Of a DNA stretch of 19,242 nucleotides, positions 6,554-14,136 are shown one piece after another. The stretch is from an uncultured Collinsella sp. (GTDB lineage: Bacteria; Actinomycetota; Coriobacteriia; Coriobacteriales; Coriobacteriaceae), in the NCBI GenBank assembly GCA_902492545.1, contig CABULX010000034.1, forward strand, positions 1 to 19,242, given 5' to 3'. The notes under the pieces were generated by a model. The model made no database searches, was not told where the DNA came from, and saw nothing but the letters and a program-made list of their open reading frames with translations. Position 1 is the first letter of the stretch; the number at the start of each line of letters is the position of its first letter. A program made the position numbers and the translations under genes.

Positions 6554-7907
6554 GTACGAATACTCCAACGGCGAGAAGGAGATCAACGCCGTCCTTGCCC
6601 ACCAAGACGACCAGGTCAAGTCGATTTCATTCCCATCGGCCGAAGAAATCGAGAGCCGCATTGCCAGCAGTGAGAAGCTGCTGGCGTCACTCAGCTACGA
6701 CCTCCCTCAACGCAACAAGGACGCAAAGCCCGTCCGCACCGGCCAGCCGCTCGTGGCCCCCACATGGAATCAGATACTCGACGAAGCCCTGCAAGCGGGC
6801 AACGGGTCTGCCGAGCTCGAAGACCTCTTCACAGAAGAAGAACTTCAAGCCAACCGCGAGGAGGTCCTGGCATTAAACGAGCAGTACAACCAGATTCATC
6901 GCATGGACGCCGTCGACGTGGCCATAGCCGCGAGCGCCGGCTTTCTAGCCGCGGCCGTGGACATCCTACTCGTCGGAATCCCCCAGAAGACCCACGACGG
7001 CCTGAAGGCGGGCCCACTCTCCGATTACATCCGCGACTACTTCGACAAGCGTTTTCCGCCCAAAGAGATGGAAAGGCTTGCAAACTCCAAGATAAGCAAG
7101 GTTCCCTACGACGCTCAGGACAACAGAAGCACTGCCATGCGGGTGGAAGGCCTCTCGGCCTACTACCACAGGCTCCTATCCCTTGGACACGACCCACTGC
7201 TTGGCTTCGTCTTCGGCGTGTCGGACATCCTCACGGGCAGGATGACCACCATCGATAAGAACGGCAAGATCGTATCCCAAGTGATGGAATGCTACACAGG
7301 ACGCAAGGAAGCCGATATCTTCGCCGCTATCGCAAAGCAGATCATCCATCTCAAGTCGGACATCACAACCTCCATGGGCTTGCCCGCACCGCTTATGGGG
7401 CTGTTCAACCTCATGCAGTTCGGCAGCATAGGCGAAGAAGAGCAGACGGTGGCGGAAATTGTCCAGGGCATGTATTTCGAGGGCTACGATTTCATCCACT
7501 TCTGCTCAACCTCGATCCCCGTCGCCATAGTCGAAGTCGTGGTCAGGCTCTGTTACACGATCCGCAAGGTAAAAGATGGGTCGACCATAAAGGATGTCAT
7601 CCCGTTCTCAACCGAACCCAGCAAGAATCCAAAGCTTGCAACGATGCTCTTCACCGCCCATTGCACGGCCACAGCCGCGAACGCTGGAAAGCTAGTCTTC
7701 ACCGAGAACCCCATGGCTATCAACTACCCGCAATGGATTGCGTTCGCGAAATACAGTTACCAGCAACTCAAATGGGTTGCTATAACCAAACCTGCCGAGC
7801 GTGACTGGTTCGTTCACAAAGCCACCGAAGGAGAGCTGACAGACGCCTACGATGATATCGACCAACTCTTTGGCGAAATGTGTCCAGAGACTGTGGTCAT
7901 CGGTTAG
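6546..7907 (+). CDS. 453-residue membrane-associated protein of unknown family
   Basis: The ATG at 6546 overlaps the stop of the preceding gene by 8 bases, so translation is probably coupled. Residues 1-115 are polar and partly coiled coil. Residues 122-145 form one hydrophobic segment ending DILLVGIP. The core (about 185-345) carries runs that look conserved: YYHRLLSLGHDPLLGF (206-221), IIHLKSDITTSMGLPAP (266-282) and FEGYDFIHF (311-319), followed by a hydrophobic stretch. The His and Asp residues in these runs (H208, H215, D216, H268, D272, H318) recall membrane-embedded metal hydrolases of the YdjM type, but this is a weak resemblance. I have a sense that related proteins occur in mobile elements of Firmicutes and cannot name the family. 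Function is unknown; with its partner it may be a two-protein membrane system. Confidence 0.8.
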   Translation: MSRYEYSNGEKEINAVLAHQDDQVKSISFPSAEEIESRIASSEKLLASLSYDLPQRNKDAKPVRTGQPLVAPTWNQILDEALQAGNGSAELEDLFTEEELQANREEVLALNEQYNQIHRMDAVDVAIAASAGFLAAAVDILLVGIPQKTHDGLKAGPLSDYIRDYFDKRFPPKEMERLANSKISKVPYDAQDNRSTAMRVEGLSAYYHRLLSLGHDPLLGFVFGVSDILTGRMTTIDKNGKIVSQVMECYTGRKEADIFAAIAKQIIHLKSDITTSMGLPAPLMGLFNLMQFGSIGEEEQTVAEIVQGMYFEGYDFIHFCSTSIPVAIVEVVVRLCYTIRKVKDGSTIKDVIPFSTEPSKNPKLATMLFTAHCTATAANAGKLVFTENPMAINYPQWIAFAKYSYQQLKWVAITKPAERDWFVHKATEGELTDAYDDIDQLFGEMCPETVVIG

Positions 7908-7995
7908 CTCCTCCATCACCGAACAAATAGGGCTCTATTTTCTGCAATCGGCTAAGATATCCGACAAGATGCCGGACGAGCCGGAAGGGACTGAC

Positions 7996-8178
7996 ATGTA
8001 CATCCACCTCAGCAAGGAGGACAGCGAAAAGCTGGACAGCCTCATGCGTGAGTATGAGCAGACCTTCCATGAGGGGCGCCACGCTTACTGCATGCGCGAC
8101 CCTATCGCCGAGATAGAGAAGTACCTGAAAACCGGCAAGCCGTCCAAGATCAAGCCTGAACCCGGAGCGGTCTACTAG
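7996..8178 (+). CDS. Small charged protein, third gene of the membrane operon
   Basis: A 60-residue protein starts MYIHLSKEDSEKL and ends KPEPGAVY. GGAAGGGA ends 5 bases before the ATG at 7996. An in-frame ATG at 7969 (MPDEPEGTD...) has a poorer site. The sequence is strongly charged and helical (SEKLDSLMREYEQTFHEG) with a short C-terminal IAEIEKYLKTGKP, and has no signal or membrane segment. It lies 88 bases after the larger membrane protein and is read in the same direction, so it is probably in the same operon, though TAAGAT at 7953-7958 could be part of a separate promoter. No family recognised. Confidence 0.6.
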   Translation: MYIHLSKEDSEKLDSLMREYEQTFHEGRHAYCMRDPIAEIEKYLKTGKPSKIKPEPGAVY

Positions 8179-8292
8179 AGCAGTTTCAGAGCCCCTCTAT
8201 TTTTGATGCTGCCACCGCGGGCAGACAATTTTAGAAGACATCGGCAAGCATGATATTGCTCAACGTTAACGTTCCGATCGAGGACTTTTAAT

Positions 8293-8309
8293 GAAGTGCC
8301 CGGCACTTC
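8293..8309. other. 17-bp perfect inverted repeat
   Basis: GAAGTGCC and GGCACTTC flank one base. It lies between the convergent genes, just beyond the terminator of the zinc-ribbon gene. It has no T-tract on the right side. It may help end rightward transcription of the membrane operon, for which no better terminator is visible in 8179-8319. Confidence 0.4.
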
Positions 8310-8319
8310 CCCGCAACAC

Positions 8320-8355
8320 AAAAACGGGGCAGTCCGCACTCCTGCGAGCTGCCCC
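8320..8355 (-). terminator. Rho-independent terminator of the zinc-ribbon gene
   Basis: On the minus strand, GGGGCAG (8355-8349) pairs with CTGCCCC (8332-8326), helped by inner CGCA/TGCG pairs, and is followed by GTTTTTGTG. It starts 45 bases after the stop codon at 8400. Confidence 0.85.
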
Positions 8356-8399
8356 ATATCCCTGGCTATCGCGTCATAAGACTAACCAGCACCGCTCCC

Positions 8400-9737
8400 C
8401 TACTTCCCAAATAGCGCACCCAGCAGACCGCGGCGTTTGGGCTTCTCCTCTCGGCAGGAGCCCTCGGCCACCGCTGCAACCTGGCGCGGTTGCTCGCCGC
8501 CTCCACGGCGCACGATCTGGTACAGGAAGGGCGATTTAACGTATTTGACCTCGATGGGCGTGGCGTGCACGGTGCTCTCGCCGGACAGATGCAGGCTCGG
8601 GTTGAGCGGCGCCACGATATGCGTTTCGCGCTTGTCGCTAAACACCACCGCGGCCGCACGACCCGTCTGGCCGTTTACGGCAATGCGCACCTGCTCACCA
8701 TCGCGGCCATCCGTCGCCGGACGATCGACAAAGTAGACCGGCACCATCACCAGGCCATCCTTATGCTTGCGGGCCTTGCGCGCCCAAGTTCGGATGCTCT
8801 TTTTATTGAGCCCCAGTACGGCCTCGGCATCGTTGCCCGCAACGTCGAGCGCCAACTTATCAATGACCACCTGGTCCTTGGTAGATGCATCGACGGAGAC
8901 GACGCGGAAGTCGCCTTCCTGCATGGCGGGATCGAACGGACCGACCTTGGCAAAGTCCCACGGCTCCAAAATGCCCATGAGGCGAACGTCCAGGTAGTTT
9001 GCTCTGGGGTATGCCCAGTCGAGCACCTCGTAGTACACCAGGGTTTCCTTGCTCAGGCCCTTGCCCGGGAAGCTCGCCATCATGCGCAGGTCCGCCAGCG
9101 CCATGGGGAAATAGAAGAGCATCATGTCGTTTTGGATCGCATCTTCCACGTCGTGCCCGGCAAAGGCATCCGGATACTGGCGCACCAGCTGCAGCGCGTT
9201 GGCACGTGCCTGCTGCGGCGAGATTTCGCAGGGAATACCCTGATCCGGCACATACTCCGCACCCACGCCCATGGTCAGACGCTTGCTAAACGTCCCCGGC
9301 TTGAGCAGGTCGGCAATGCCGATCTTGTTGCCGCAGGACGGGCACTCAAACACACGCTGCGTTGACTCGCCCTCAAAGGACGCTCCGCAGAAGGGGCAAG
9401 GAATGCTCACATGCGTGGCCTCTTGGAACTCCTGCGCCGTGCCGCGATCCTCCCACAGCAGATGTTCCAGGACCGACTGATTGCGCCAGTGCGAATTGAA
9501 GAAATACCAGTCCGGGTCCTCCGGGCGCTCGAGTTGCGACACATGCGTGAGCTTGAGCAGTCCATTCACCACCGTCAGCGGCGTATGGCGAATGCCCAGG
9601 GCGCTCTTGGGCTCCCCCGCATCAGCCTGCCACGGAACGACCGTGCCGCAATAGGCGCACTCAAAGCTGCGCTTAGCCTGGTGCGAGTACATAGGGCCGC
9701 CGCAGTTTTGACATTTAATGGCAAACATCTCGTCCAT
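8400..9737 (-). CDS. TFIIB-type double zinc-ribbon protein of unknown function
   Basis: The 445-residue protein has two zinc ribbons near its N-terminus: C9-x2-C12 with C27-x2-C30, and C114-x2-C117 with C132-x2-C135. Each pair is spaced by 14 residues. The remainder (about 140-430) is a soluble mixed domain with no catalytic motif I recognise and a basic, Pro-rich end (EEKPKRRGLLGALFGK). AAGGAGGA 7 bases before ATG 9737 sets the start; an upstream in-frame start at 9788 lacks such a site. It is divergent from the cation exporter at 9956, and a 19-bp inverted repeat lies in the shared upstream region. Proteins of this layout are common as hypothetical proteins in Gram-positive genomes. A link to nucleic acid or protein binding is inferred only from the ribbons. 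Confidence 0.8.
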   Translation of the reverse strand: MDEMFAIKCQNCGGPMYSHQAKRSFECAYCGTVVPWQADAGEPKSALGIRHTPLTVVNGLLKLTHVSQLERPEDPDWYFFNSHWRNQSVLEHLLWEDRGTAQEFQEATHVSIPCPFCGASFEGESTQRVFECPSCGNKIGIADLLKPGTFSKRLTMGVGAEYVPDQGIPCEISPQQARANALQLVRQYPDAFAGHDVEDAIQNDMMLFYFPMALADLRMMASFPGKGLSKETLVYYEVLDWAYPRANYLDVRLMGILEPWDFAKVGPFDPAMQEGDFRVVSVDASTKDQVVIDKLALDVAGNDAEAVLGLNKKSIRTWARKARKHKDGLVMVPVYFVDRPATDGRDGEQVRIAVNGQTGRAAAVVFSDKRETHIVAPLNPSLHLSGESTVHATPIEVKYVKSPFLYQIVRRGGGEQPRQVAAVAEGSCREEKPKRRGLLGALFGK

Positions 9738-9765
9738 GGAAACGTCCTCCTTTGCACAGGGGCTG

Positions 9766-9784
9766 TCGACATTAAGTATGTCGA
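9766..9784. promoter_or_regulatory. Operator-like inverted repeat upstream of the zinc-ribbon gene
   Basis: TCGACAT and ATGTCGA are perfect 7-bp arms around TAAGT, 29 bases upstream of the ATG at 9737. It overlaps the only AT-rich, -10-like patch (TACTTAAT on the minus strand). A repressor site is plausible. A short hairpin is the alternative. Confidence 0.4.
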
Positions 9785-9955
9785 GCAAGCAGGCACATGC
9801 CCATACCCATGTGGCCCAAAATGGACCACCCAGGCAGACGAGAAGGCTCGCTCGTTAGCACCGGCAGACTATTGCTGCATTTTCTGAGCATCGGTGCACG
9901 GCGCCCCCGCGCGAGCTACACTATCCCCTTAAACATGATTGTGAGGACGACCGCT

Positions 9956-11137
9956 ATGCTATTTGTAAATCGGCTGGTACATACGCTTGTTCCCGGCAGC
10001 GAGAGCGAGCCGGTCGATGCATCTTGCCGCACCAACGCGGGCTTTTCCGCAAGCCTCGTCTGCATTGGCCTCAACATCACCCTGTGCCTGGCCAAGGGCA
10101 TCGCGGGCCTGCTCGCCGGCTCCGTCTCCCTCATCGCCGACGCTTTCAACAACCTCTCCGATGCCTCGAGCAACATCGTGAGTCTGCTCGGGTTCCGCCT
10201 CGCCAGCCGCCCGGCAGACGAAGGCCACCCCTATGGCCACGGTCGCTATGAGTACCTAGCTGGCCTGTTCGTCGCCGTCCTGGTTTGCGCCGTCGGCATC
10301 AATCTGATCCTCGAGTCGGTCACTAAGATCATCAAGCCTTCCCCCACTGCATATTCGGTGCTCTCCTTAGCCGCCCTCGTCTTGTCCATGCTCGTTAAGC
10401 TCTGGATGGCAGCGTTCAACCGCACGCTGGGCGATCGCATCGACTCGGAGACGCTCATCGCCACAGCACAGGACTCCAAAAACGACGTCATCACCTCGGG
10501 CTCGGTCTTGGTGGCGGCGCTTATTTCGCAGACGACCGGCTTTGACCTCGATGGCTGGGCGGGTCTGGGCGTGGGCATCTTCATCTGCATCAGCGGCATG
10601 GGCCTAGTGCGCGACGCCATCAGCCCGTTGCTGGGGCAAGCGCCCGACCCCAAGCTCGTCCAGGCAATCCGCGACAAGATCATGTCCTATCCACAGGTCT
10701 TGGGCACACACGACCTGATGGTGCACGACTACGGCCCCGGTCGTCAGTTTGCCAGCGCCCACGTGGAGATGCCTGGCGAGGGCGACGCATTTGAGCACCA
10801 CGAGATTCTGGACACCATCGAGCACGACATCAAGCGCCAGATGGGCATCGATATCACGCTGCACTGCGACCCCATCGCCACCACTGGCGACGACCTGCGC
10901 GGCTGGGTCAAGCGCGGCGTCATGCAGATCGATCCCGCGCTCTCCATCCACGACCTGCACGAGCACGACGGGTTCGTTTCGTTTGACCTGGTGCGTCCCG
11001 ACGGCTTTGACATATCCGACGAGGAGCTGCTGGAGCTCGTCACGCGCATCGTGCACGAGCGCCGGCCCGACGTCTCATGCGTCGTCACGTTTGATTCGGG
11101 CTTTAGCTCGCCCGAGCGTCCGGCCGAGCAGCTGTAG
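9956..11137 (+). CDS. Cation diffusion facilitator family transporter
   Basis: This is a 393-residue inner-membrane metal/proton antiporter that should export a divalent cation such as zinc, manganese or iron. Membrane helices are visible at about 30-55, 58-80, 101-121, 132-152, 181-195 and 201-218. The family motifs are intact: SLIADAFNNLSD (58-69, metal-binding D62 and D69), HPYGHGRYEY (91-100) and AQDSKNDVITS in helix 5 (171-181, D173 and D177). A long cytoplasmic tail (about 230-393) begins with the usual CDF dimerisation domain and extends beyond it with further His/Asp-rich segments. GAGGA 8 bases before ATG 9956 supports this start; ATG 9935 is possible. Metal specificity cannot be read with confidence. 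The D-N-D site and HPYGHGRYEY motif resemble Mn/Fe-type members. Confidence 0.9.
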   Translation: MLFVNRLVHTLVPGSESEPVDASCRTNAGFSASLVCIGLNITLCLAKGIAGLLAGSVSLIADAFNNLSDASSNIVSLLGFRLASRPADEGHPYGHGRYEYLAGLFVAVLVCAVGINLILESVTKIIKPSPTAYSVLSLAALVLSMLVKLWMAAFNRTLGDRIDSETLIATAQDSKNDVITSGSVLVAALISQTTGFDLDGWAGLGVGIFICISGMGLVRDAISPLLGQAPDPKLVQAIRDKIMSYPQVLGTHDLMVHDYGPGRQFASAHVEMPGEGDAFEHHEILDTIEHDIKRQMGIDITLHCDPIATTGDDLRGWVKRGVMQIDPALSIHDLHEHDGFVSFDLVRPDGFDISDEELLELVTRIVHERRPDVSCVVTFDSGFSSPERPAEQL

Positions 11138-11155
11138 CCCCGCTCCGCTCGTCCG

Positions 11156-12145
11156 CTAGTTTCCCTGCGCGCCCGAGATGCCGTTTTGCAGGGCGTTCCA
11201 GGCATCCGTCGCCATGCCGCCCAAGTTCTGCGCGGTATCGCCCAGATTTTGTGCCGTGTCGCCCAGCTCTTGCGCCTTGTCTCCCAACTCCTGTGCCTTG
11301 TTGCTCAAGTCCTCCAGCGTATTGGAGCTCGAACTGTCGGTACCGCTTTGGCCGTCGGACGAGTTGCCCGAGCTGTTCTTGTGCGTGAGTTGAATTTCGA
11401 GGTTGCCGTTGTCGTCATAGTAGGCAGAAGTAACGACCCAGTTGGCATCGACGACGGGCGTTGAGCCATCATCAGTCAGGACCACGGCATTCGAAAGATC
11501 GGCGCCGCGCGACTTGAGGATCTTCTTGGCGTTGGACCAGTACTGCCCCGGGATATCGCTCAGATCGACGGCGCTAGACGAGGCGGACTCAGTTTGCTCG
11601 GCAGTGGCATCGGCCGTTGAACTCCCTCGCTTGTTGAGCATGCCCGACACGATGGCAAACACAACCGACAGCGCAAAGAAGATCGCCAGCACGATGAGGA
11701 TCTTCTTGATCACGCTCGACGAACGCGACGGCTTCTTCTCCTCGTCCTCGCCATATTGCGGAATCGACTTGGGGTACTCGCGATACGGCTGGCGCGACTC
11801 GTAGCGAGGCTGCGCCGTGCGAGGCATATACGTCGTCTGCTGAGGCTGCGGAATGGGATTCTGCGGCAGGTCATCATAGGGATTCGGCGTCGAGGCGGCA
11901 TAAGAATCCTGCGGCGCGTAATCAAACGGGTCCGGAGCTGCGTTGCCATAGGGGCCTTGCGAAGATGCAGCGTAAGAATCCTGCGCCGTGTCACCATAGC
12001 CCATAACCCGGGTGGGCTCGGCAGAAGGCTGCGTCGCGGCGGGGTCGGTATAACCGGGGTTGGGAACAACGCGGGTCGCATCGGCGCTATCGCCAGCCTG
12101 CGCAGAACCGTAGCCGCCCATCACGGTTGTCTTGTCCTGATCCAT
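11156..12145 (-). CDS. Single-pass membrane protein with PASTA-like outer domain and heptad repeats
   Basis: The 329-residue protein has a cytoplasmic N-terminal part (1-140) rich in Pro, Tyr, Gln and Asp, one membrane helix (145-169), and an outer part. The N-terminal part repeats a T-x-V/M theme (KTTVMGG, ATRVVPN, PTRVMGY), like acceptor sites of bacterial Ser/Thr kinases recognised by FHA domains. Residues 193-256 (DIPGQYWSNAKKILKSRG...) resemble a PASTA domain. Residues 283-310 are four heptads of KAQELGD/TAQNLGD type, then an amphipathic end. GGAAAGGA 8 bases before ATG 12145 supports the start. It is convergent with the cation exporter and ends 18 bases from it. It may sense or organise the cell wall under Ser/Thr kinase control; this is inference. 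Confidence 0.7.
   Translation of the reverse strand: MDQDKTTVMGGYGSAQAGDSADATRVVPNPGYTDPAATQPSAEPTRVMGYGDTAQDSYAASSQGPYGNAAPDPFDYAPQDSYAASTPNPYDDLPQNPIPQPQQTTYMPRTAQPRYESRQPYREYPKSIPQYGEDEEKKPSRSSSVIKKILIVLAIFFALSVVFAIVSGMLNKRGSSTADATAEQTESASSSAVDLSDIPGQYWSNAKKILKSRGADLSNAVVLTDDGSTPVVDANWVVTSAYYDDNGNLEIQLTHKNSSGNSSDGQSGTDSSSSNTLEDLSNKAQELGDKAQELGDTAQNLGDTAQNLGGMATDAWNALQNGISGAQGN
11216..11299 (-). repeat. Four 21-bp coding tandem repeats
   Basis: The DNA encodes KAQELGD, KAQELGD, TAQNLGD and TAQNLGG in succession. Copies are imperfect at DNA level, which points to older duplication rather than recent slippage. They would extend a helix or coiled coil near the C-terminus of the membrane protein. 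Confidence 0.8.
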
Positions 12146-12190
12146 GCAACGATTCCTTTCCGTCGCGCGTGAGCCTCAAGTTATCCATGC

Positions 12191-12196
12191 ATTCTA
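12191..12196 (-). promoter_or_regulatory. Possible -10 element (TAGAAT) of the membrane protein gene
   Basis: TAGAAT on the minus strand lies 45 bases upstream of the ATG at 12145. No good -35 was found at 16-18 bases. Confidence 0.3.
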
Positions 12197-12263
12197 CCCG
12201 CGCAAAAGCCTATGATGGACGGAGCCCGTCGGTATCTACAAGACATGCGCGGGCCTAAGGATC

Positions 12264-12299
12264 AAAAAGCCCCGCCGGGCCTTGTGGGCGCGGCGGGGC
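12264..12299 (-). terminator. Rho-independent terminator of fhs
   Basis: On the minus strand, GCCCCGCCG (12299-12291) pairs with CGGCGGGGC (12277-12269) and is followed by TTTTT (12268-12264). It lies 25 bases after the fhs stop. Confidence 0.9.
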
Positions 12300-12324
12300 G
12301 GGCTAGCAGCTATGGACAGCAGGC

Positions 12325-13992
12325 TTAGAACAGGCCGGTGATGTTGCCGTCGTTGTCGACGTCGATGTTCTCGGCCGCGGGGACCTTGGGCAGGCCCGGC
12401 ATGGTCAGAACACTGCCAGTCAGTGCGACCACAAAGTGGGCACCGGCGGAAACCTTGAGCTCGCGCACCGTGATGCGGAAGTTCTCGGGAGCGCCCAGGG
12501 CCTTGGCGTTGTCGCTAAAGCTGTACTGCGTCTTGGCCACGCACACCGGCAGGTTGCCAAAGCCGTTCTCGCGCAGCTCGGCGAGCTGGCGCTTGGCGGC
12601 CGGCGTAAAGTCAACGCCGTCGGCGCGGTAGACCTTGGTGGCAACAGCCTCGAGGGCATCAGCGACATCAGCGCCGTCCTCATAGGCAAACTTGAGCTCG
12701 CTCGGCTGCTCAATCAGACGCATGACCTCATCGGCCAGGTCGAGCGCGCCCTCGCCGCCCTTGGCCCAGACCTCGGAAAGCTTAACGTTGACGCCGAGCT
12801 TCTGGCACTCGGACTCGATGAGCGCAAGCTCGGCCTCGGTGTCCGTCGGGAAGCGGTTGATGGCGACCACGCAGGGCAGACCATAAACGTTCTGGATGTT
12901 GTCGACGTGACGCAGCAGGTTGGGCATGCCAGCCTTGAGTGCCTCAAGGTTCTCCTCGTTGAGGTCGGCCTTGGCGACGCCACCGTTGTACTTAAGCGCA
13001 CGAGCGGTCGCGACGACCACGACGGCGCTGGGGCGAACGCCCGTCATGCGGCACTTGATATCGAGGAACTTTTCGGCACCCAAGTCGGCACCAAAGCCGG
13101 CCTCGGTAATGGCAACATCGCCAAAGCGCATCGCCATACGCGTGGCCATGATAGAGTTGCAGCCGTGGGCAATGTTGGCGAAGGGACCGCCGTGGACAAA
13201 CGCGGGCGTGCCCTCGAGCGTTTGCACCAGGTTGGGCTTGAGCGCGTCCTTAAGCAACGCGGCCATGGCACCCTGGGCCTTAAGGTCGCGGGCACGGACG
13301 GGCTCGCCGGCAAAGCTATAGCCGACGACAATCTCGCCCAAGCGTTCCTTGAGGTCGCTGATGCTCGTAGACAGGCACAGAATTGCCATGACCTCGGAGG
13401 CGACGGTGATATCGAAGCCGTCCTCGCGCGGCACGCCCTGGGCCTTACCGCCAATGCCGTCGATGACGTGGCGCAGCTGACGGTCGTTCATATCGACGAC
13501 GCGCTTCCAAGTGATGCGCTTAACGTCAATACCGAGCTGATTGCCCTGCTGGATGTGGTTGTCGAGCATGGCGGCCAGCAGGTTGTTGGCAGCACCGATG
13601 GCATGGAAGTCACCGGTAAAGTGCAGGTTGATATCCTCCATGGGGATGACCTGAGCCCAGCCGCCGCCGGCAGCACCGCCCTTAACGCCAAAGACGGGGC
13701 CGAGCGAAGGCTCGCGCAGGGCCACGGCGCTCTTGATGCCGCGACGACGCAGGCCGTCGGCCAGACCGATGGTCGTGGTGGTCTTGCCCTCGCCCGCAGG
13801 CGTTGGGTTGATAGCGGTCACGAGGACGAGCTTAGCCTGGTGATCAGTCGGCTCGTTGAGCAGTGAATAGTCAACCTTAGCCTTGTCGAAGCCGTACGGA
13901 ATAAGGTGCTTAACGTCGACGCCGGCGTTCTTGGCCACCTCGGTAATAGGCAGTGGCGTGACAGAACGTGCGATTTCGATGTCAGTAAGCAT
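12325..13992 (-). CDS. fhs: Formate-tetrahydrofolate ligase
   Basis: The 555-residue cytoplasmic enzyme joins formate to tetrahydrofolate using ATP, giving 10-formyl-tetrahydrofolate for one-carbon metabolism (purines, formyl-Met; also the methyl branch of the Wood-Ljungdahl pathway in acetogens). Length equals the family norm (about 556). Visible marks are the P-loop TPAGEGKTTTTIGL (64-77), followed by REPSLGPVFGVKGGAAGGG, FTGDFHAI, and the conserved C-terminal TGSVLTMPGLPKVPAAENID. AAAGGA 6 bases before ATG 13992 sets the start rather than the in-frame start at 14067. It appears to be a single-gene unit with its own terminator and a possible TATGCT -10. No other folate-pathway genes flank it here, so the role is best read as general one-carbon supply. 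Confidence 0.97.
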   Translation of the reverse strand: MLTDIEIARSVTPLPITEVAKNAGVDVKHLIPYGFDKAKVDYSLLNEPTDHQAKLVLVTAINPTPAGEGKTTTTIGLADGLRRRGIKSAVALREPSLGPVFGVKGGAAGGGWAQVIPMEDINLHFTGDFHAIGAANNLLAAMLDNHIQQGNQLGIDVKRITWKRVVDMNDRQLRHVIDGIGGKAQGVPREDGFDITVASEVMAILCLSTSISDLKERLGEIVVGYSFAGEPVRARDLKAQGAMAALLKDALKPNLVQTLEGTPAFVHGGPFANIAHGCNSIMATRMAMRFGDVAITEAGFGADLGAEKFLDIKCRMTGVRPSAVVVVATARALKYNGGVAKADLNEENLEALKAGMPNLLRHVDNIQNVYGLPCVVAINRFPTDTEAELALIESECQKLGVNVKLSEVWAKGGEGALDLADEVMRLIEQPSELKFAYEDGADVADALEAVATKVYRADGVDFTPAAKRQLAELRENGFGNLPVCVAKTQYSFSDNAKALGAPENFRITVRELKVSAGAHFVVALTGSVLTMPGLPKVPAAENIDVDNDGNITGLF

Positions 13993-14032
13993 GGGCGGTC
14001 CTTTCGTTACCGAATGAGAAAAAGACCAATTC

Positions 14033-14038
14033 AGCATA
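14033..14038 (-). promoter_or_regulatory. Possible -10 element (TATGCT) of fhs
   Basis: TATGCT on the minus strand lies 40 bases upstream of the fhs ATG. The nearest -35-like sequence (TTTTAC, 16-bp gap) is weak. The rest of 13993-14136 shows no clear ruvB terminator. Confidence 0.35.
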
Positions 14039-14136
14039 GCACGGGCGCGCAATAGTAAAACGCCCATAACCGATGAACGGCGATATGTTTACCCGATGCC
14101 CAGCGATAGCCCAACAGCCCGCCAAAACAAAGCGCC

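Noticed and set aside
8490..9365. 291-codon + strand ORF opposite the zinc-ribbon gene
   Set aside because: It shadows the real minus-strand gene, which has zinc-ribbon motifs, a strong ribosome binding site and a terminator.
9811..9829. GTGG...CCAC imperfect inverted repeat upstream of the cation exporter
   Set aside because: Short arms with a mismatch, far from the start codon, and not repeated elsewhere in the window.
12436..13866. Long open frame on the + strand opposite fhs
   Set aside because: It is antisense to a clear fhs gene and arises from GC-rich codon structure; the translation has no recognisable domain.
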